64,000 nt of DNA from Streptococcus suis (GCF_002960625.1 NZ_POJH01000048.1:1-64000); one strand, 5' to 3'; numbered from the stretch's first letter, positions 1 to 9,505 are shown. Numbers and translations are program-made. Notes: generated by a model not told the origin, from the letters alone.

Positions 1-146
1 TTCCCTTGGCAATGAGGACAGCTAGGGCTGTCATAATCCAGCCTTGCCCGAATTTCCAGATGGGTCTGATGTTTTAAAACGAAGAGAATTTTGATGTTTT
101 TGTCTTTGATTCCAATTAGTTCTGTGGTATGATAAAGTTGTTCCAT
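1..146 (-). CDS. ISL3-family transposase, N-terminal fragment
   Basis: Reading the minus strand from the ATG at 146 gives MEQLYHTTELIGIKDKNIK, then a segment ending in SCPHCQG at the window edge. This is the typical start of an ISL3-family transposase: a short lead, a beta-rich stretch, then the CPxC half of the N-terminal zinc-binding motif. Only about 48 codons are visible, so it cannot be judged whether the gene is intact. The start codon lies about 120 bases inside the element end, as is common in this family. Confidence 0.65.
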   Translation of the reverse strand, partial: MEQLYHTTELIGIKDKNIKILFVLKHQTHLEIRARLDYDSPSCPHCQG

Positions 147-269
147 ATGAGTCTTTCTAATGTGAGTGTGGTTGCTTTTCATTATAGGTCATATGGGACT
201 TTTTGTATATACTCAAAAAGGCTCCATAATCTCTATAGTGGATTTACCCACTACAGAAATTATAGAGCC
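1..269 (-). mobile_element. End of an ISL3-family insertion sequence (continues left)
   Basis: The element runs off the left edge. Its outer end is placed at 269, where the minus strand reads GGCTCTATAATTTCTGTAG and the IS66 reading frame to its right is abruptly lost after the residues GLDAEKY. An imperfect palindrome (about 219-269) lies at this end, and a transposase start follows at 146. ISL3 elements typically carry terminal inverted repeats of this GGCTCT kind. The element therefore appears to have inserted into, or recombined with, the IS66 copy next to it. The far end and any target duplication are outside the window, so the boundary is an inference from one junction. Confidence 0.6.
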
Positions 270-1778
270 TATATTTCTCTGCATCAAGTCCATGCCTCTT
301 GGCTGTTTCTAAAAGACTCAGAATGATAGCTGTCGACTTGGCGCCCTCAAAACTCTGAGAAAAAAGCCAATTTTTTCGGCCAATTACTAGTGTTTTTATC
401 GATCTCTCAGCCATATTGTTGGACAAGACTAAGTCACCGTTCAAGAGAACAGTTCGAAAGGTTTCTTCGTATTTGAGGCTATGCTCCAAAGCAATCCCCA
501 ATTTGGAACCTGGCAAGACGGCCTGATTGCGACACCAGTCAAAGAACTCGTCCATCAAGGGTGCCAACTCTGTCTGGCGTTTATGTAGACGTTCCTCAGT
601 AGATAAGTCAGCCCAGTCACTCTCCAAGGCAAACAGGCGGTCGCAATAAGCTCCCCCCCTAGCTCCTAAGGAAGTCTTGTCTGTCTTCTTAGGAGTCGCC
701 TCAAAAAACTTTCGTCTGACGTGAGCCCAACAACCAACCAGCTGAGCCTTATCTAATTGGCGAAAAGCACTTAAGCGGTTCGCAGTTCACCAAGTTTAGC
801 GTCGCTTGGCTCCTAAACCTTGGACTGCTATCGCATAGGCAGAACTAGAGGACTGAAGTCCTAAGTTACTGCCGTAACATGTCACAATGTACGTAGCCCG
901 CATAGTCCCCAAGAAATTCCTCCACAACCAATCCACTCCGTCGTTTGTCATGATGATAGAGGGTGATGCCCTTTTTCTCATGCTTCCCAGATAAGAAGGT
1001 CCAGTAGAAGGTCATCTGGCTATCATTTTCTAAGACCTTATAGGAGGTTTCATCCGCATGGAGAATAGGTTGCTCCAACAATTTCTCGTGCAACAGGTTA
1101 TAAATCGGCTCGAAATAATACTGACTAGACTTGATATGCCAGTTGGCTATTTCCTTCCGACTGATGGGCAGACCAAGCTTGTTCCAGTCCTCTTCCTGAC
1201 GATAATTGGGTACCTTCAGATTGAATTTCTGATGAATAGTGTGGGCAATGATGGAAGCTGAACCCAAGCTGTGTGCCAAAGGTGCCTTAGGAACGGGAGC
1301 CTTGATAATCTTATCGCTCAGTTTCTTCTGACTACATGCCTGACACTTGTATGCGTGTTGGACATGGTCAATCCGCTTTAATTGTGCGGGAATGAAGACC
1401 AACTCTTGTCGTTGAACAGCTGAGCCGATCTCTTTCAACTGACCATGACAGTCTGGACAGGTGCAGTCTTCGCCCTGTAATTCGTGATGAACAATCTCTG
1501 GAGTGAACTGGCTAAAAATAGCCTGACGAACTCCCTTAGCTTTCTTGCGTTTATAAGTAATCGTTTCTGTTTCAACTGGGTAAGTCAGCTTCTTCTTCAG
1601 GGAGGCTTTCCTCCCCAAACAAGCTCAGCTGACCGAGTTGATATACAACCTTCTCTGATGATTTTCCGTAGAGTTTCTGCCTCAGATACTCAACCTGTTC
1701 ACGAAGGAGGGTCAACTCGTTGGTCATGATTTCAATCGTTTTTGTTAGACTTTCAATCACTTTATCTTGTGACTCCAT
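270..1778 (-). pseudogene. IS66-family transposase (TnpC) remnant, frameshifted, interrupted and truncated
   Basis: Three pieces on the minus strand belong to one IS66 TnpC. The N-terminal coiled-coil piece (1572-1778) starts MESQDKVIESL and has an RBS-like AAGGAGG upstream. The central piece (about 880-1618) carries the paired CPDC/CxxC zinc-finger cysteines and the catalytic segment with HADET and HCDM. The C-terminal piece (270 to about 770) continues with QLDKAQLVGCWAH and SNNMAERSIK. The first two pieces are in different frames: near 1583 the frame breaks between ADLP and VETET. The second and third are separated by about 107 foreign bases. The 3' end is lost at the ISL3 junction after GLDAEKY. 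No TnpA or TnpB is seen upstream, where an IS5 element begins within 60 bases. It is certainly non-functional. Confidence 0.85.
771..877. repeat. About 107-bp insertion inside the IS66 transposase
   Basis: Between the codons for HCDM (ending near 878) and SAFRQL (starting near 770) on the minus strand lie about 107 bases that do not belong to the transposase. The insert contains an imperfect stem: GTTTAG and CTAAAC flank about 13 bases, extended by CCAAG and CTTGG. It also holds the short palindrome GGACTTCAGTCC. Its size resembles pneumococcal RUP elements, but I do not recognise the sequence and no clear terminal repeat or target duplication can be defined. A small non-autonomous element is the simplest reading. 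The boundaries are inferred from the expected continuity of the TnpC protein. Confidence 0.5.
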
Positions 1779-1836
1779 GGACTTACCTCCTTCTTTTTAT
1801 CTCATTATACACAAAGAAAAGCCATGATTTCTATTG

Positions 1837-3028
1837 GGGTACCTATAAAAACTCCCTAAATTTCCCAAAAATGAGTTAATAGAATAAAAAGCAATGAGGA
1901 GAGCTGTCATGCATTTATTCACAGACGATGAAAAAATCTTGTCCAAACTATCAGAGAAAGGCAATCCCTTAGAACGTTTGGATGCAGTTATGGATTGGAA
2001 TATCTTTCTTCCATTGTTGTCAGAGTTATTCAGTCGTAAAGATAAAGTCATCAGTCGTGGCGGTCGTCCTCACCTAGATTATCTCACGATGTTCAAAGTG
2101 CTCTTGCTTCAACGTCTTCATAACCTATCTGACGATGCCATGGAATATCAACTGCTGGATCGTCTATCTTTTCGTCGTTTTGTTGGTTGTCATGAAGACA
2201 CTGTTCCAGATGCGAAAACTATCTGGCTCTATCGTGAGAAATTAACCAAGTCAGGTCGTGAAAAGGAGTTGTTCGATTTGTTCTATGCTCATCTCACAGA
2301 TGAAGGGGTGATTGCCCATTCAAGTCAGATTGTGGATGCTACCTTTGTCAAATGCCCTAAACAACGCAATTCACGTGAGGACAATCAGAAAATCAAGAAA
2401 GGCGAAAAGATAGAAGGTTGGAATAAGACTAAACGGAGCCAAAAAGACGTAGATGCGACTTGAACACGCAAAGGTGGTGTTCGCTATTTCGGCTATAAAA
2501 AACATATTTGTGTCGATAGAAAATCAAAACTTATCAAAAATTATGAGGTCACAACAGCTAGTGTACACGACTCCAATGTCTTAGCTCCTCTTTGTGATGC
2601 CAATGAAGCGGTTTTTGATGACAGTGCTTATGTTGGAAAATCAGTACCAGAAGGTTGTCGCCACCAAACGGTTCGTCGTGCTTTTAGAAATAAACCGTTG
2701 ACTGAGATTGATAAGGTCATTAATCGACATATTGCCCAAGTCCGTTGTCGCGTTGAGCATGTTTTTGGCTTCATTGAAACGAGCATGAAAGGTAGCATCT
2801 GTCGAGCAATTGGGAAGGCACGAGCTAAAACCAATGTGACCTTAACCAACCTGCTCTACAATATCTGTCGTTTTGAGCAAATCAAACGACTGGGATTGCT
2901 ATCATGGGCTTAGTGCGCCCAAAAATAGTAAGATAAGCAAAAAGTCAGCTTCGAAAGCGAAGCTGACTGGAAATAATGCTTACAAATAGGGCTTACTTAA
3001 CAACTACTTGGAGTTTTTAGAGGTAACC
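1837..3028 (+). mobile_element. IS5-type insertion sequence with terminal inverted repeats
   Basis: Two 19-base ends match as inverted repeats with two mismatches: GGGTACCTATAAAAACTCC at 1837-1855, and the complement of GGTTACCTCTAAAAACTCC at 3010-3028. The 1192-bp interval holds one transposase gene reading rightwards. No target-site duplication is obvious next to the repeats. A hairpin (AGTCAGCTTCG/CGAAGCTGACT, about 2943-2971) follows the transposase and may terminate its transcript. Family assignment is from the transposase's conserved DDE-type segments. Confidence 0.75.
1894..2913 (+). pseudogene. IS5-type transposase with one internal stop codon
   Basis: The reading frame from the ATG at 1894 runs 339 codons to the TAG at 2911-2913, with a single in-frame TGA at 2461-2463. 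The context DAT-stop-TRKGG shows that a conserved tryptophan (TGG) has become TGA. The N-terminal half has GGRPHLDYLTMFK and PDAKTIWLYREKL; the C-terminal half has YFGYKKH, DDSAYVGK and RVEHVFGF, the DDE-catalytic pattern of IS5-type enzymes. Both halves are otherwise undamaged, so the inactivation looks recent. Readthrough or suppression could in principle restore activity. A 189-residue truncated product is what would be made. Confidence 0.85.
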
Positions 3029-3126
3029 GTAAATATTTATTGTGCTATATAATAGGCAACTCAAATGTTATTTGTACTAGCCTTTTATTTAAGTGTTTTC
3101 GCAAGAATCTTTTTAAGGAGTTTGAT

Positions 3127-3480
3127 ATGAATCTCAAAAAGCTAACTAAACTGACCATTTTTTTCTTGATGCTTGTCTTGGCATCGCTGCTAATAATATT
3201 TTCAATGATGTATCCTGGTTCAATAAGAGTTAATCAAGATGTTTTATTCGGAGCAATCATTCTTCCGGCGTTATGGCTTTTGATGACGACTACTTTGAAA
3301 ATGGTAAAACATTTTCATACGAATCGTATGATCGGAGTCTTTTTAACATTTTTTGCACTGTTAATTATTATTCTTTACCAAATTGCAAGTTTATGGACTT
3401 GGTATGATATTGTGTTCTATCATTTTTTGTCTGCTATTTTTTATTATGTTTCTTTGAGTTTTGACACTATTCTAGATTAA
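3127..3480 (+). CDS. Small four-helix membrane protein, function unknown
   Basis: A 117-residue protein starting MNLKKLTKLTIFF. The ATG at 3127 is chosen because AAGGAG lies 7-12 bases before it; a longer in-frame reading from 3040 lacks such a site. Four strongly hydrophobic segments are visible, at about residues 8-29, 40-56, 66-85 and 90-110, separated by short polar loops, so it is almost certainly an integral membrane protein. It resembles no family I can name. It sits alone between the IS5 element and an Rpn-type gene, with a possible -10 (TATAAT) near 3046. It may be a passenger left by mobile-element traffic or an ordinary orphan gene. Confidence 0.7.
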   Translation: MNLKKLTKLTIFFLMLVLASLLIIFSMMYPGSIRVNQDVLFGAIILPALWLLMTTTLKMVKHFHTNRMIGVFLTFFALLIIILYQIASLWTWYDIVFYHFLSAIFYYVSLSFDTILD

Positions 3481-3570
3481 ATTCTATTTTTCCTGAATAA
3501 TTTTAATGCTTTAATGTATTCAATAGGGTCTTTGTTCCATATACACCAGTTACTTTTGCACTATAAAAAT

Positions 3571-3660
3571 GGAAAAGTTTTGGCTATCATGCTATAATAA
3601 AACTAGAAACTTTTCCGAATAAATAGATAGGGAGTATTTCTCGATTACTTTATTCGGAGG
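3571..3660 (+). promoter_or_regulatory. Promoter and structured leader of the Rpn-type gene
   Basis: A -10 box TATAAT lies at 3593-3598. GGAAAAGTTT (3571-3580) is repeated inverted as AAACTTTTCC (3607-3616). Immediately after, CCGAATAAA (3615-3623) pairs with TTTATTCGG (3649-3657), and the second arm overlaps the Shine-Dalgarno GGAGG at 3656-3660. Pairing would hide the ribosome-binding site, so the leader could limit translation. This is inference from base pairing alone. Confidence 0.45.
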
Positions 3661-3698
3661 ATGGTAGATGACAAAAACGCCGTCAGGCAGTCAGTCCA

Positions 3699-4553
3699 AT
3701 GGCTGACATTATTGCAAAAAAGATTTTCAATGACCATGAAATCACTATTGATTTCATCAATACTTTTCTAGGTTTTCGCCCCAAGTCTGTTCAGATTTTG
3801 AATGGGACTATTGCGGATGTGAAAAAGGAAAGGACTAGCCACTTTAGTACTACGGTGGATATTTTGGCTCGTATGGATGATGGAACACAGGTCATCATTG
3901 AGATACAGGTTGCCTATCAAAATAGTTTTATCAAGCGCTTATGGACCTATTCCTGTCAACATTTGGTCAAGGACTTGCCCAATGTTCGTGACAAGGTCAC
4001 ACAGACACACGATATGTATGATAAAATCTTACCGATTTATTCGATTGCCTTAGTTGCTAGTAAGTATTTTGATGATGACCAGCCGATTCACAGTTTTGTA
4101 TTAACTGAAAAAGATAGGGGTCAAGTCTTGGAATTGCCATTTGGCGAACATGAAGAATTAAGAAAACCATTTGAAATGGTCATTATTGAACTGAAAAAAT
4201 TCCGCAAGGGTCAGCTAGAGAAAAATCAACGCCAATGGATAGAATTTTTCGCTAACCGAGCATTTAGTCAATCTACATCAGATGTTATTGAAAAAGCAGA
4301 ACACCTGCTGGATAGAAACACATGGACAGAGGAGGAAATCGAAATGGTAGATCAATGGTTACGTAATGCTTCCAACCACTTTGGAGAATTGGAAAGCTCC
4401 TACATACGTGGCAGACGGCGAGGTAAGGAAGAAGGTCGGCTTGATGTCGCTTATCAAATGTTAGGTGAAGGTTTTTCGAATGAAATGATTGAAAAATTAA
4501 CCGGTCTATCTTCTGCACAAATTGATCAACTTTCAAAACATCACCAGGTTTAG
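3699..4553 (+). CDS. Rpn-family PD-(D/E)XK nuclease / transposase-like protein
   Basis: The 284-residue protein begins MADIIAKKIFNDHEITIDF. It shows the Rpn core near residues 45-80: a VDILARMDDGTQVIIEIQ segment in which D and ExQ give the D...(E/Q)xQ nuclease pattern. An Arg/Lys-rich segment, GRRRGKEEGR, lies near residue 245, followed by a short helical tail (SNEMIEKLTGLS) of the kind seen in PD-(D/E)XK transposase-family proteins. Family members promote RecA-independent recombination or are phage/IS-associated. The Shine-Dalgarno GGAGG (3656-3660) is placed for an ATG at 3668 (MTKTPSGSQSN), which is one base out of frame with this ORF. The natural N-terminus may therefore have been lost by a one-base indel, leaving the ATG at 3699 poorly served. 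Confidence 0.75.
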   Translation: MADIIAKKIFNDHEITIDFINTFLGFRPKSVQILNGTIADVKKERTSHFSTTVDILARMDDGTQVIIEIQVAYQNSFIKRLWTYSCQHLVKDLPNVRDKVTQTHDMYDKILPIYSIALVASKYFDDDQPIHSFVLTEKDRGQVLELPFGEHEELRKPFEMVIIELKKFRKGQLEKNQRQWIEFFANRAFSQSTSDVIEKAEHLLDRNTWTEEEIEMVDQWLRNASNHFGELESSYIRGRRRGKEEGRLDVAYQMLGEGFSNEMIEKLTGLSSAQIDQLSKHHQV

Positions 4554-4571
4554 GAGAAAAATACAAAATAT

Positions 4572-5690
4572 ATGAAACATTATGATTATCTAATAGTAGG
4601 TGCGGGCTTGTTCGGTGCAGTTTTTGCCCATGAAGCAGCAAAAAAAGGGAAAAAAGTTAATGTTATCGAGAAGCGTGATCATATCGCTGGAAATATCTAC
4701 ACCAAAGAAGTAGAAGGTATCCAGGTTCATGAGTACGGCGCGCACATCTTCCATACTTCTGAAAAGGAAATCTGGGATTATGTTAACCAATTTGCGGAGT
4801 TCAACCGCTATACTAACACGCCAGTTGCTAACTACAAGGGTGAGATTTACAACCTTCCATTTAACATGAATACCTTTAACAAACTTTGGGGGGTAGTCAC
4901 TCCTGCTGAAGCTGAGGCAAAAATTGCTGAGCAACGTGCTGTTTTGGGGGGAAAAACGCCTGAGAACTTGGAAGAGCAAGCGATCTCCCTTGTTGGTACA
5001 GACATCTATGAAAAATTGATCAAGTCTTACACAGAAAAGCAATGGGAAAAACCTTGTACAGAATTGCCAGCCTTTATCATCCGTCGCTTGCCAGTGCGTT
5101 TGACCTATGACAACAACTATTTCAACGATACTTACCAAGGTATTCCAATCGGTGGTTACACGCAGATTGTTGAAAAAATGTTGGCACATGAAAATATAGA
5201 TGTGGAGATGAAGGTTGATTTCTTTGCTAATAAGGAAGAATACTTGGCAAACTATCCAAAAGTTGTCTTTACGGGTATGATTGATGAGTTCTTTGATTAT
5301 GAGCTTGGTGAATTAGAATACCGTAGCCTTCGTTTTGAAACAGAGGTCTTGGATATGGAAAACTACCAAGGAAATGCGGTTGTCAACTACACAGATAGTG
5401 AAACACCCTTTACTCGTATCATCGAACACAAGCATTTCGAATTTGGTACACAAGAAAAAACCATTATTACACGCGAGTATTCGAAGACTTGGAAACGTGG
5501 CGATGAACCTTACTATCCAGTCAACAATGACCGCAACAATAAACTCTATACTGCCTATAAGCGCCTTGCCGAGCAACAAGAGAATGTCATTTTCGGTGGT
5601 CGTCTAGGTCACTATCGCTATTACGATATGCACCAGGTAATTGGAGCAGCCTTGCAGTGTGTCAGAAAAGAAGTAGGACCTTTGGGATAG
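4572..5690 (+). CDS. glf: UDP-galactopyranose mutase
   Basis: This 372-residue flavoenzyme interconverts UDP-galactopyranose and UDP-galactofuranose, supplying Galf for capsule or other surface glycans. The N-terminal dinucleotide-binding motif GAGLFGAVFAHEA is at residues 9-21. Typical UGM segments follow: HEYGAHIFHT, YTEKQWEKPC, RLPVRLTYDNNYFND and, near the C-terminus, FGGRLGHYRYYDMHQV, which contacts substrate and FAD. Length is normal for the family. A ribosome-binding AGGAG lies at about 4552 with the ATG at 4572. No glycosyltransferase neighbours are present, so the acceptor glycan cannot be inferred here. Confidence 0.95.
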   Translation: MKHYDYLIVGAGLFGAVFAHEAAKKGKKVNVIEKRDHIAGNIYTKEVEGIQVHEYGAHIFHTSEKEIWDYVNQFAEFNRYTNTPVANYKGEIYNLPFNMNTFNKLWGVVTPAEAEAKIAEQRAVLGGKTPENLEEQAISLVGTDIYEKLIKSYTEKQWEKPCTELPAFIIRRLPVRLTYDNNYFNDTYQGIPIGGYTQIVEKMLAHENIDVEMKVDFFANKEEYLANYPKVVFTGMIDEFFDYELGELEYRSLRFETEVLDMENYQGNAVVNYTDSETPFTRIIEHKHFEFGTQEKTIITREYSKTWKRGDEPYYPVNNDRNNKLYTAYKRLAEQQENVIFGGRLGHYRYYDMHQVIGAALQCVRKEVGPLG

Positions 5691-5797
5691 TTAGAATGGT
5701 GTCATAGGTAGGTCAAATTTCTTGTATGGCAAAGTTTATGACCATATATTGTCTATTTTCAAGTTCTAATCAGGTTTTGTATCAAGCAAAATATATC

Positions 5798-5829
5798 AAA
5801 ATCCCAAAGTTGTTTAGGCTTTGGGATTT
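5798..5829. terminator. Bidirectional terminator between glf and the MarR gene
   Basis: AAATCCCAAAG and CTTTGGGATTT form an 11-base perfect stem around a nine-base loop. T/A-rich flanks lie on both sides, and it separates the converging glf and marR-type genes. Confidence 0.8.
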
Positions 5830-5830
5830 G

Positions 5831-6274
5831 TCATTCTTTCTTAAATTTTTTCAAAATGTTTGCCAGCTGTTCTTGTTCTTCTGGGCTTAATACAGAGAAA
5901 ATGTGTCCGACATGATCGTAGTGTTCTGGCAGGATAGCTTCGATGGTTTGTCGTCCTTTGTCTGTCAAGGCAATCAGGGAGGCGCGACGGTCGCTTATGT
6001 CACTGGTTTTATAGACATAGCCATCTCGTATCATATTTTTGATGACGACGGTCATATTTCCAGATGTGCTGAGTAGCTTATCAATCAAATCTTGAATACG
6101 GAGGTTGCCCTTGTTGTAAAGTGCTTCCATCACGCCAAACTGACAGACGGTCAGTCCGTATTTTTTGATGGTTTCTAATTCGGATTTTGTGATGGTATTG
6201 GCAGCTCTGCGAAAGACGACAAGGCTATGGAGTGCATACTTGTTTTCATTTAAAGATTGTTCAACAGTTTTCAT
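5831..6274 (-). CDS. MarR-family transcriptional regulator
   Basis: A 147-residue winged-helix regulator of the MarR type. The DNA-binding region spans about residues 45-100, with GVMEALYNKGNLRIQDL as the helix region and DGYVYKTSDISDRRASL as the conserved DRR wing. Helical dimerisation segments lie at both ends. It is divergent from the DUF5590 gene, so it may regulate that gene or itself; the ligand is unknown. A promoter is visible upstream (minus strand TTGCAT, 17 bases, TAAAAT at 6281-6286). The -10 ends only six bases before the ATG and there is no Shine-Dalgarno, which suggests a leaderless transcript. Confidence 0.85.
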   Translation of the reverse strand: MKTVEQSLNENKYALHSLVVFRRAANTITKSELETIKKYGLTVCQFGVMEALYNKGNLRIQDLIDKLLSTSGNMTVVIKNMIRDGYVYKTSDISDRRASLIALTDKGRQTIEAILPEHYDHVGHIFSVLSPEEQEQLANILKKFKKE

Positions 6275-6397
6275 GAGAATATTTTAGCAATAATTAGTCC
6301 TATATGCAAGTCAAATGGCAAATTATGTCTGTAAAATTCTTATTCACTTGCTGAAAGAATGGAAATCTCTTGTGACTTGTAGTATAATAGGACTACT

Positions 6398-6895
6398 ATG
6401 GAAAAAAAGATATTTCAACTTTTGGAGTGGATTGCTTCTAAGACTGGGCAGTTGGTGTTGGGCTTTTTTATCCTCCTCAGTGTTGTAACTTTTTCAATTT
6501 TTACTATTTGGGATATGGCTGCAGCACCCTTCAACAAGGCGCGTAGTCACGCAGTTGCAGTAGCTACAGAATATGCAGACTTGCAAACTGTCAAGGATTT
6601 TTCTATCTACAATGGTACGGAAACCTATTTTAGTGTATTTGGTACTACTAGTCAGGGAGAAGACGTTGCAGTTTTGATTCCAGAGGCTTCTAGCACTGTG
6701 TATGTCTATCCTTTAGCGCAGGGAATTTCGCAAGAAGAAGCGCAAGCTATTGCCAAGGAAAATGGTGCAGGTCAGGTAGAGCGTGTTCTTCTTGGTATCC
6801 GAGATGATAAACCAATTTGGGAAGTCAAATCAGGAACAGCCTATTATTTAGTAGAGTTTGAAACAGGAAGTTTTGTCAAGAAGGAGGGCTTATGA
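6398..6895 (+). CDS. DUF5590 domain protein, single-pass membrane
   Basis: A 165-residue protein with one membrane segment (about residues 17-37) followed by an extracytoplasmic domain. That domain is the DUF5590/YpmB type often encoded just before an aspartate aminotransferase and asnS in Firmicutes. The tail IWEVKSGTAYYLVEFETGS resembles a PepSY-like beta sheet. Function is unknown. It overlaps the aminotransferase start by four bases, so the two genes are co-transcribed. The promoter's -10 TATAAT (6383-6388) ends nine bases before the ATG, leaving little or no leader and no Shine-Dalgarno. Confidence 0.8.
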   Translation: MEKKIFQLLEWIASKTGQLVLGFFILLSVVTFSIFTIWDMAAAPFNKARSHAVAVATEYADLQTVKDFSIYNGTETYFSVFGTTSQGEDVAVLIPEASSTVYVYPLAQGISQEEAQAIAKENGAGQVERVLLGIRDDKPIWEVKSGTAYYLVEFETGSFVKKEGL

Positions 6896-8073
6896 GTAAG
6901 CTATCAAAACGTGTCTTAGAGATGGAAGAAAGTGTCACGCTGGCAGCAGGAGCGCGTGCAAAAGCCTTGAAGGCGGAAGGGCGTGATATTTTGGAATTAA
7001 CCTTGGGTGAGCCAGACTTTGTCACACCGAAAAATATCCAAGAAGCTGCTATTCAGTCTATCGAAAATGGTAAGGCGAGTTTTTATACGGTAGCTTCAGG
7101 ACTTCCAGAATTGAAGGATGCGGTCAATACTTACTTTGAGAACTTCTACGGCTACTCCATTGAACGCAATCAAGTCGTTCTTGCGACAGGTGCCAAGTTT
7201 GTTCTTTATGCCTTCTTTGCGGCGGTCATCAATCCTGGTGATGAGGTGATTATTCCGACACCTTATTGGGTATCTTATGCCGATCAGATTAAGATGAACG
7301 AAGGAGTGCCTGTATTTGTCACAGCGGCAGAAGAACACAATTTCAAGGTGACAGTTGACCAGCTGGAAGCGGCTCGGACAGATAAGACCAAGGTTCTCTT
7401 GCTCAATAGTCCGTCCAATCCGACAGGTATGATTTACAGTCGTGAGGAATTGGAAGCTATTGGCAACTGGGCTGTAGAGCACGATATTCTCATCTTGGCA
7501 GACGATATTTACGGTCGTTTGGTTTACAATGGGAACAGCTTCACGCCGATTTCAAGTATTTCAGAAAGCATTCGCCAGCAGACTATTGTGGTCAATGGTG
7601 TGGCAAAAGCTTATGCCATGACAGGTTGGCGGGTTGGATTTGCGGTTGGTAATCCTGAAATCATTGCGGCCATGAGTAAGATTGTCGGTCAAACGACTTC
7701 GAATTTAACGACTGCTGCTCAGTATGCGGCCATTGAAGCCTTTACAGGTCCGCAAGATACGGTAGAAACCATGCGTCAGGCCTTTGAAGAACGACTTAAC
7801 ACTATCTATCCATTACTAGCAGAAGTGCCAGGTTTTGAAGTCATCAAACCGGAAGGAGCCTTCTATCTCTTCCCAAATGTCAAAAAAGCAATGGAAATGA
7901 AGGGTTACACAGATGTGACCGAATTTACCACTGCTATCTTGGAAGAGGTTGGTGTCGCCTTGGTGACAGGTGCAGGTTTTGGTGCTCCTGAAAATCTCCG
8001 CCTCAGCTATGCGACTGATATGGCTACACTAAAAGAAGCGGTGGCTCGACTACACACATTTATGAAAAAGTAA
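6892..8073 (+). CDS. Pyridoxal-phosphate aminotransferase, aspartate type
   Basis: A 393-residue class I/II aminotransferase, probably converting aspartate and 2-oxoglutarate to oxaloacetate and glutamate. Visible family marks are LGEPDF near residue 38, [17 protein letters not shown] in the middle, and [13 protein letters not shown] with the PLP-binding lysine at residue 239. A C-terminal RLSYATD carries the substrate-carboxylate arginine. The start overlaps the upstream DUF5590 gene by four bases, with AAGGAGG upstream. asnS follows after 13 bases. The pairing with asnS suggests a role in aspartate/asparagine supply; substrate preference cannot be fixed from sequence. Confidence 0.9.
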   Translation: MSKLSKRVLEMEESVTLAAGARAKALKAEGRDILELTLGEPDFVTPKNIQEAAIQSIENGKASFYTVASGLPELKDAVNTYFENFYGYSIERNQVVLATGAKFVLYAFFAAVINPGDEVIIPTPYWVSYADQIKMNEGVPVFVTAAEEHNFKVTVDQLEAARTDKTKVLLLNSPSNPTGMIYSREELEAIGNWAVEHDILILADDIYGRLVYNGNSFTPISSISESIRQQTIVVNGVAKAYAMTGWRVGFAVGNPEIIAAMSKIVGQTTSNLTTAAQYAAIEAFTGPQDTVETMRQAFEERLNTIYPLLAEVPGFEVIKPEGAFYLFPNVKKAMEMKGYTDVTEFTTAILEEVGVALVTGAGFGAPENLRLSYATDMATLKEAVARLHTFMKK

Positions 8074-8086
8074 AAGAGGAAAAACA

Positions 8087-9433
8087 ATGTCTAGAAAATT
8101 GATTACCATTAACCAAGTAAAAGATTATGTTGGTCAAGAAGTGACCATTGGTGCCTGGGTTGCCAACAAGTCAGGTAAGGGCAAGTTGGCTTTCTTGCAG
8201 TTGCGTGACGGAACAGCCTTCTTCCAAGCAGTTGCTTTCAAACCAAACTTCATTGAAAAATTCGGTGAGGAAGCTGGTACAGAAAAGTTTGATGTGGCAA
8301 AACGCCTCAGCCAAGAAACTTCAGTCTATGTGACAGGGATTGTCAAGGAAGATGAGCGTTCTAAGTTTGGCTACGAGTTGGATGTGACAGACCTCGAAGT
8401 CATCGGTGAGTCACAAGACTACCCAATTACGCCAAAAGAACACGGGACGGACTTCCTCATGGACAACCGTCACCTATGGTTGCGTTCGCGTAAACAGGTC
8501 GCTATCCAACAAATCCGTAACGCGATTATCTATGCGACTTATGAATTCTTTGAAAAGAATGGTTTTATCAAGTTTGATAGCCCAATCTTGTCTGGAAATG
8601 CGGCAGAAGATTCGACAGAATTGTTCGAAACAGACTACTTTGGTCAACCTGCCTACCTCAGTCAATCTGGTCAGCTTTACCTGGAAGCTGGTGCTATGGC
8701 CCTTGGTCGTGTTTTCGACTTCGGTCCTGTTTTCCGTGCGGAAAAATCAAAAACTCGCCGTCACTTGACTGAGTTCTGGATGATGGATGCCGAGTATTCA
8801 TTCCTCAGCCATGAAGAGTCACTTGACTTGCAAGAAGCTTATGTCAAAGCCTTGATTCAAGGTGTTATCGACCGTGCTCCACAAGCCTTGGAAACTCTTG
8901 AGCGTGATGTGGATGCTCTCAAACGCTACATTGCAGAACCATTCAAACGTGTGGCTTATGATGATGCCATTACCCTTCTGCAAGAACATGAAGCTGATGA
9001 AGATACGGACTACGAACACATCGAGCATGGAGATGACTTTGGCTCACCTCATGAAACCTGGATTTCAAACTACTTTGGTGTACCGACTTTCGTTGTTAAC
9101 TATCCAGCAAGCTTCAAGGCCTTCTACATGAAACCAGTTCCTGGTAATCCAGAGCGCGTGCTCTGTGCGGACCTTTTGGCGCCAGAAGGCTACGGTGAAA
9201 TCATCGGTGGTTCTATGCGTGAGGACAATTACGATGCCTTGGTAGCCAAGATGGACGAGCTTGGCATGGACAAGTCAGAATACGAATTCTACCTTGACCT
9301 TCGTAAATACGGCTCTGTGCCACACGGCGGTTTTGGTATCGGTATTGAGCGTATGGTAACCTTCGTCGCTGGTACAAAACACATCCGTGAAGCCATTCCG
9401 TTCCCACGTATGTTGCACCGCTTGCATCCGTAA
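8087..9433 (+). CDS. asnS: Asparaginyl-tRNA synthetase
   Basis: A 448-residue class IIb synthetase that charges tRNA-Asn in the cytoplasm. The N-terminal OB-fold anticodon-binding domain (about residues 15-100) begins [24 protein letters not shown]. The class II catalytic core has motif 2 ([22 protein letters not shown], read with flanks) and motif 3 near the C-terminus ([12 protein letters not shown]). AspRS lacks this exact set and is usually longer, so AsnRS is preferred. AGAGGAAAAAC precedes the ATG by the usual distance. It forms the end of the DUF5590-aminotransferase-asnS operon. Confidence 0.95.
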   Translation: MSRKLITINQVKDYVGQEVTIGAWVANKSGKGKLAFLQLRDGTAFFQAVAFKPNFIEKFGEEAGTEKFDVAKRLSQETSVYVTGIVKEDERSKFGYELDVTDLEVIGESQDYPITPKEHGTDFLMDNRHLWLRSRKQVAIQQIRNAIIYATYEFFEKNGFIKFDSPILSGNAAEDSTELFETDYFGQPAYLSQSGQLYLEAGAMALGRVFDFGPVFRAEKSKTRRHLTEFWMMDAEYSFLSHEESLDLQEAYVKALIQGVIDRAPQALETLERDVDALKRYIAEPFKRVAYDDAITLLQEHEADEDTDYEHIEHGDDFGSPHETWISNYFGVPTFVVNYPASFKAFYMKPVPGNPERVLCADLLAPEGYGEIIGGSMREDNYDALVAKMDELGMDKSEYEFYLDLRKYGSVPHGGFGIGIERMVTFVAGTKHIREAIPFPRMLHRLHP

Positions 9434-9505
9434 TACAGTCGTTTGACTGAACAAGCAGTCTGCAGTTTTGGGTACGAACTTCGTTCGCTCTATTTCCGAC
9501 CTCTG

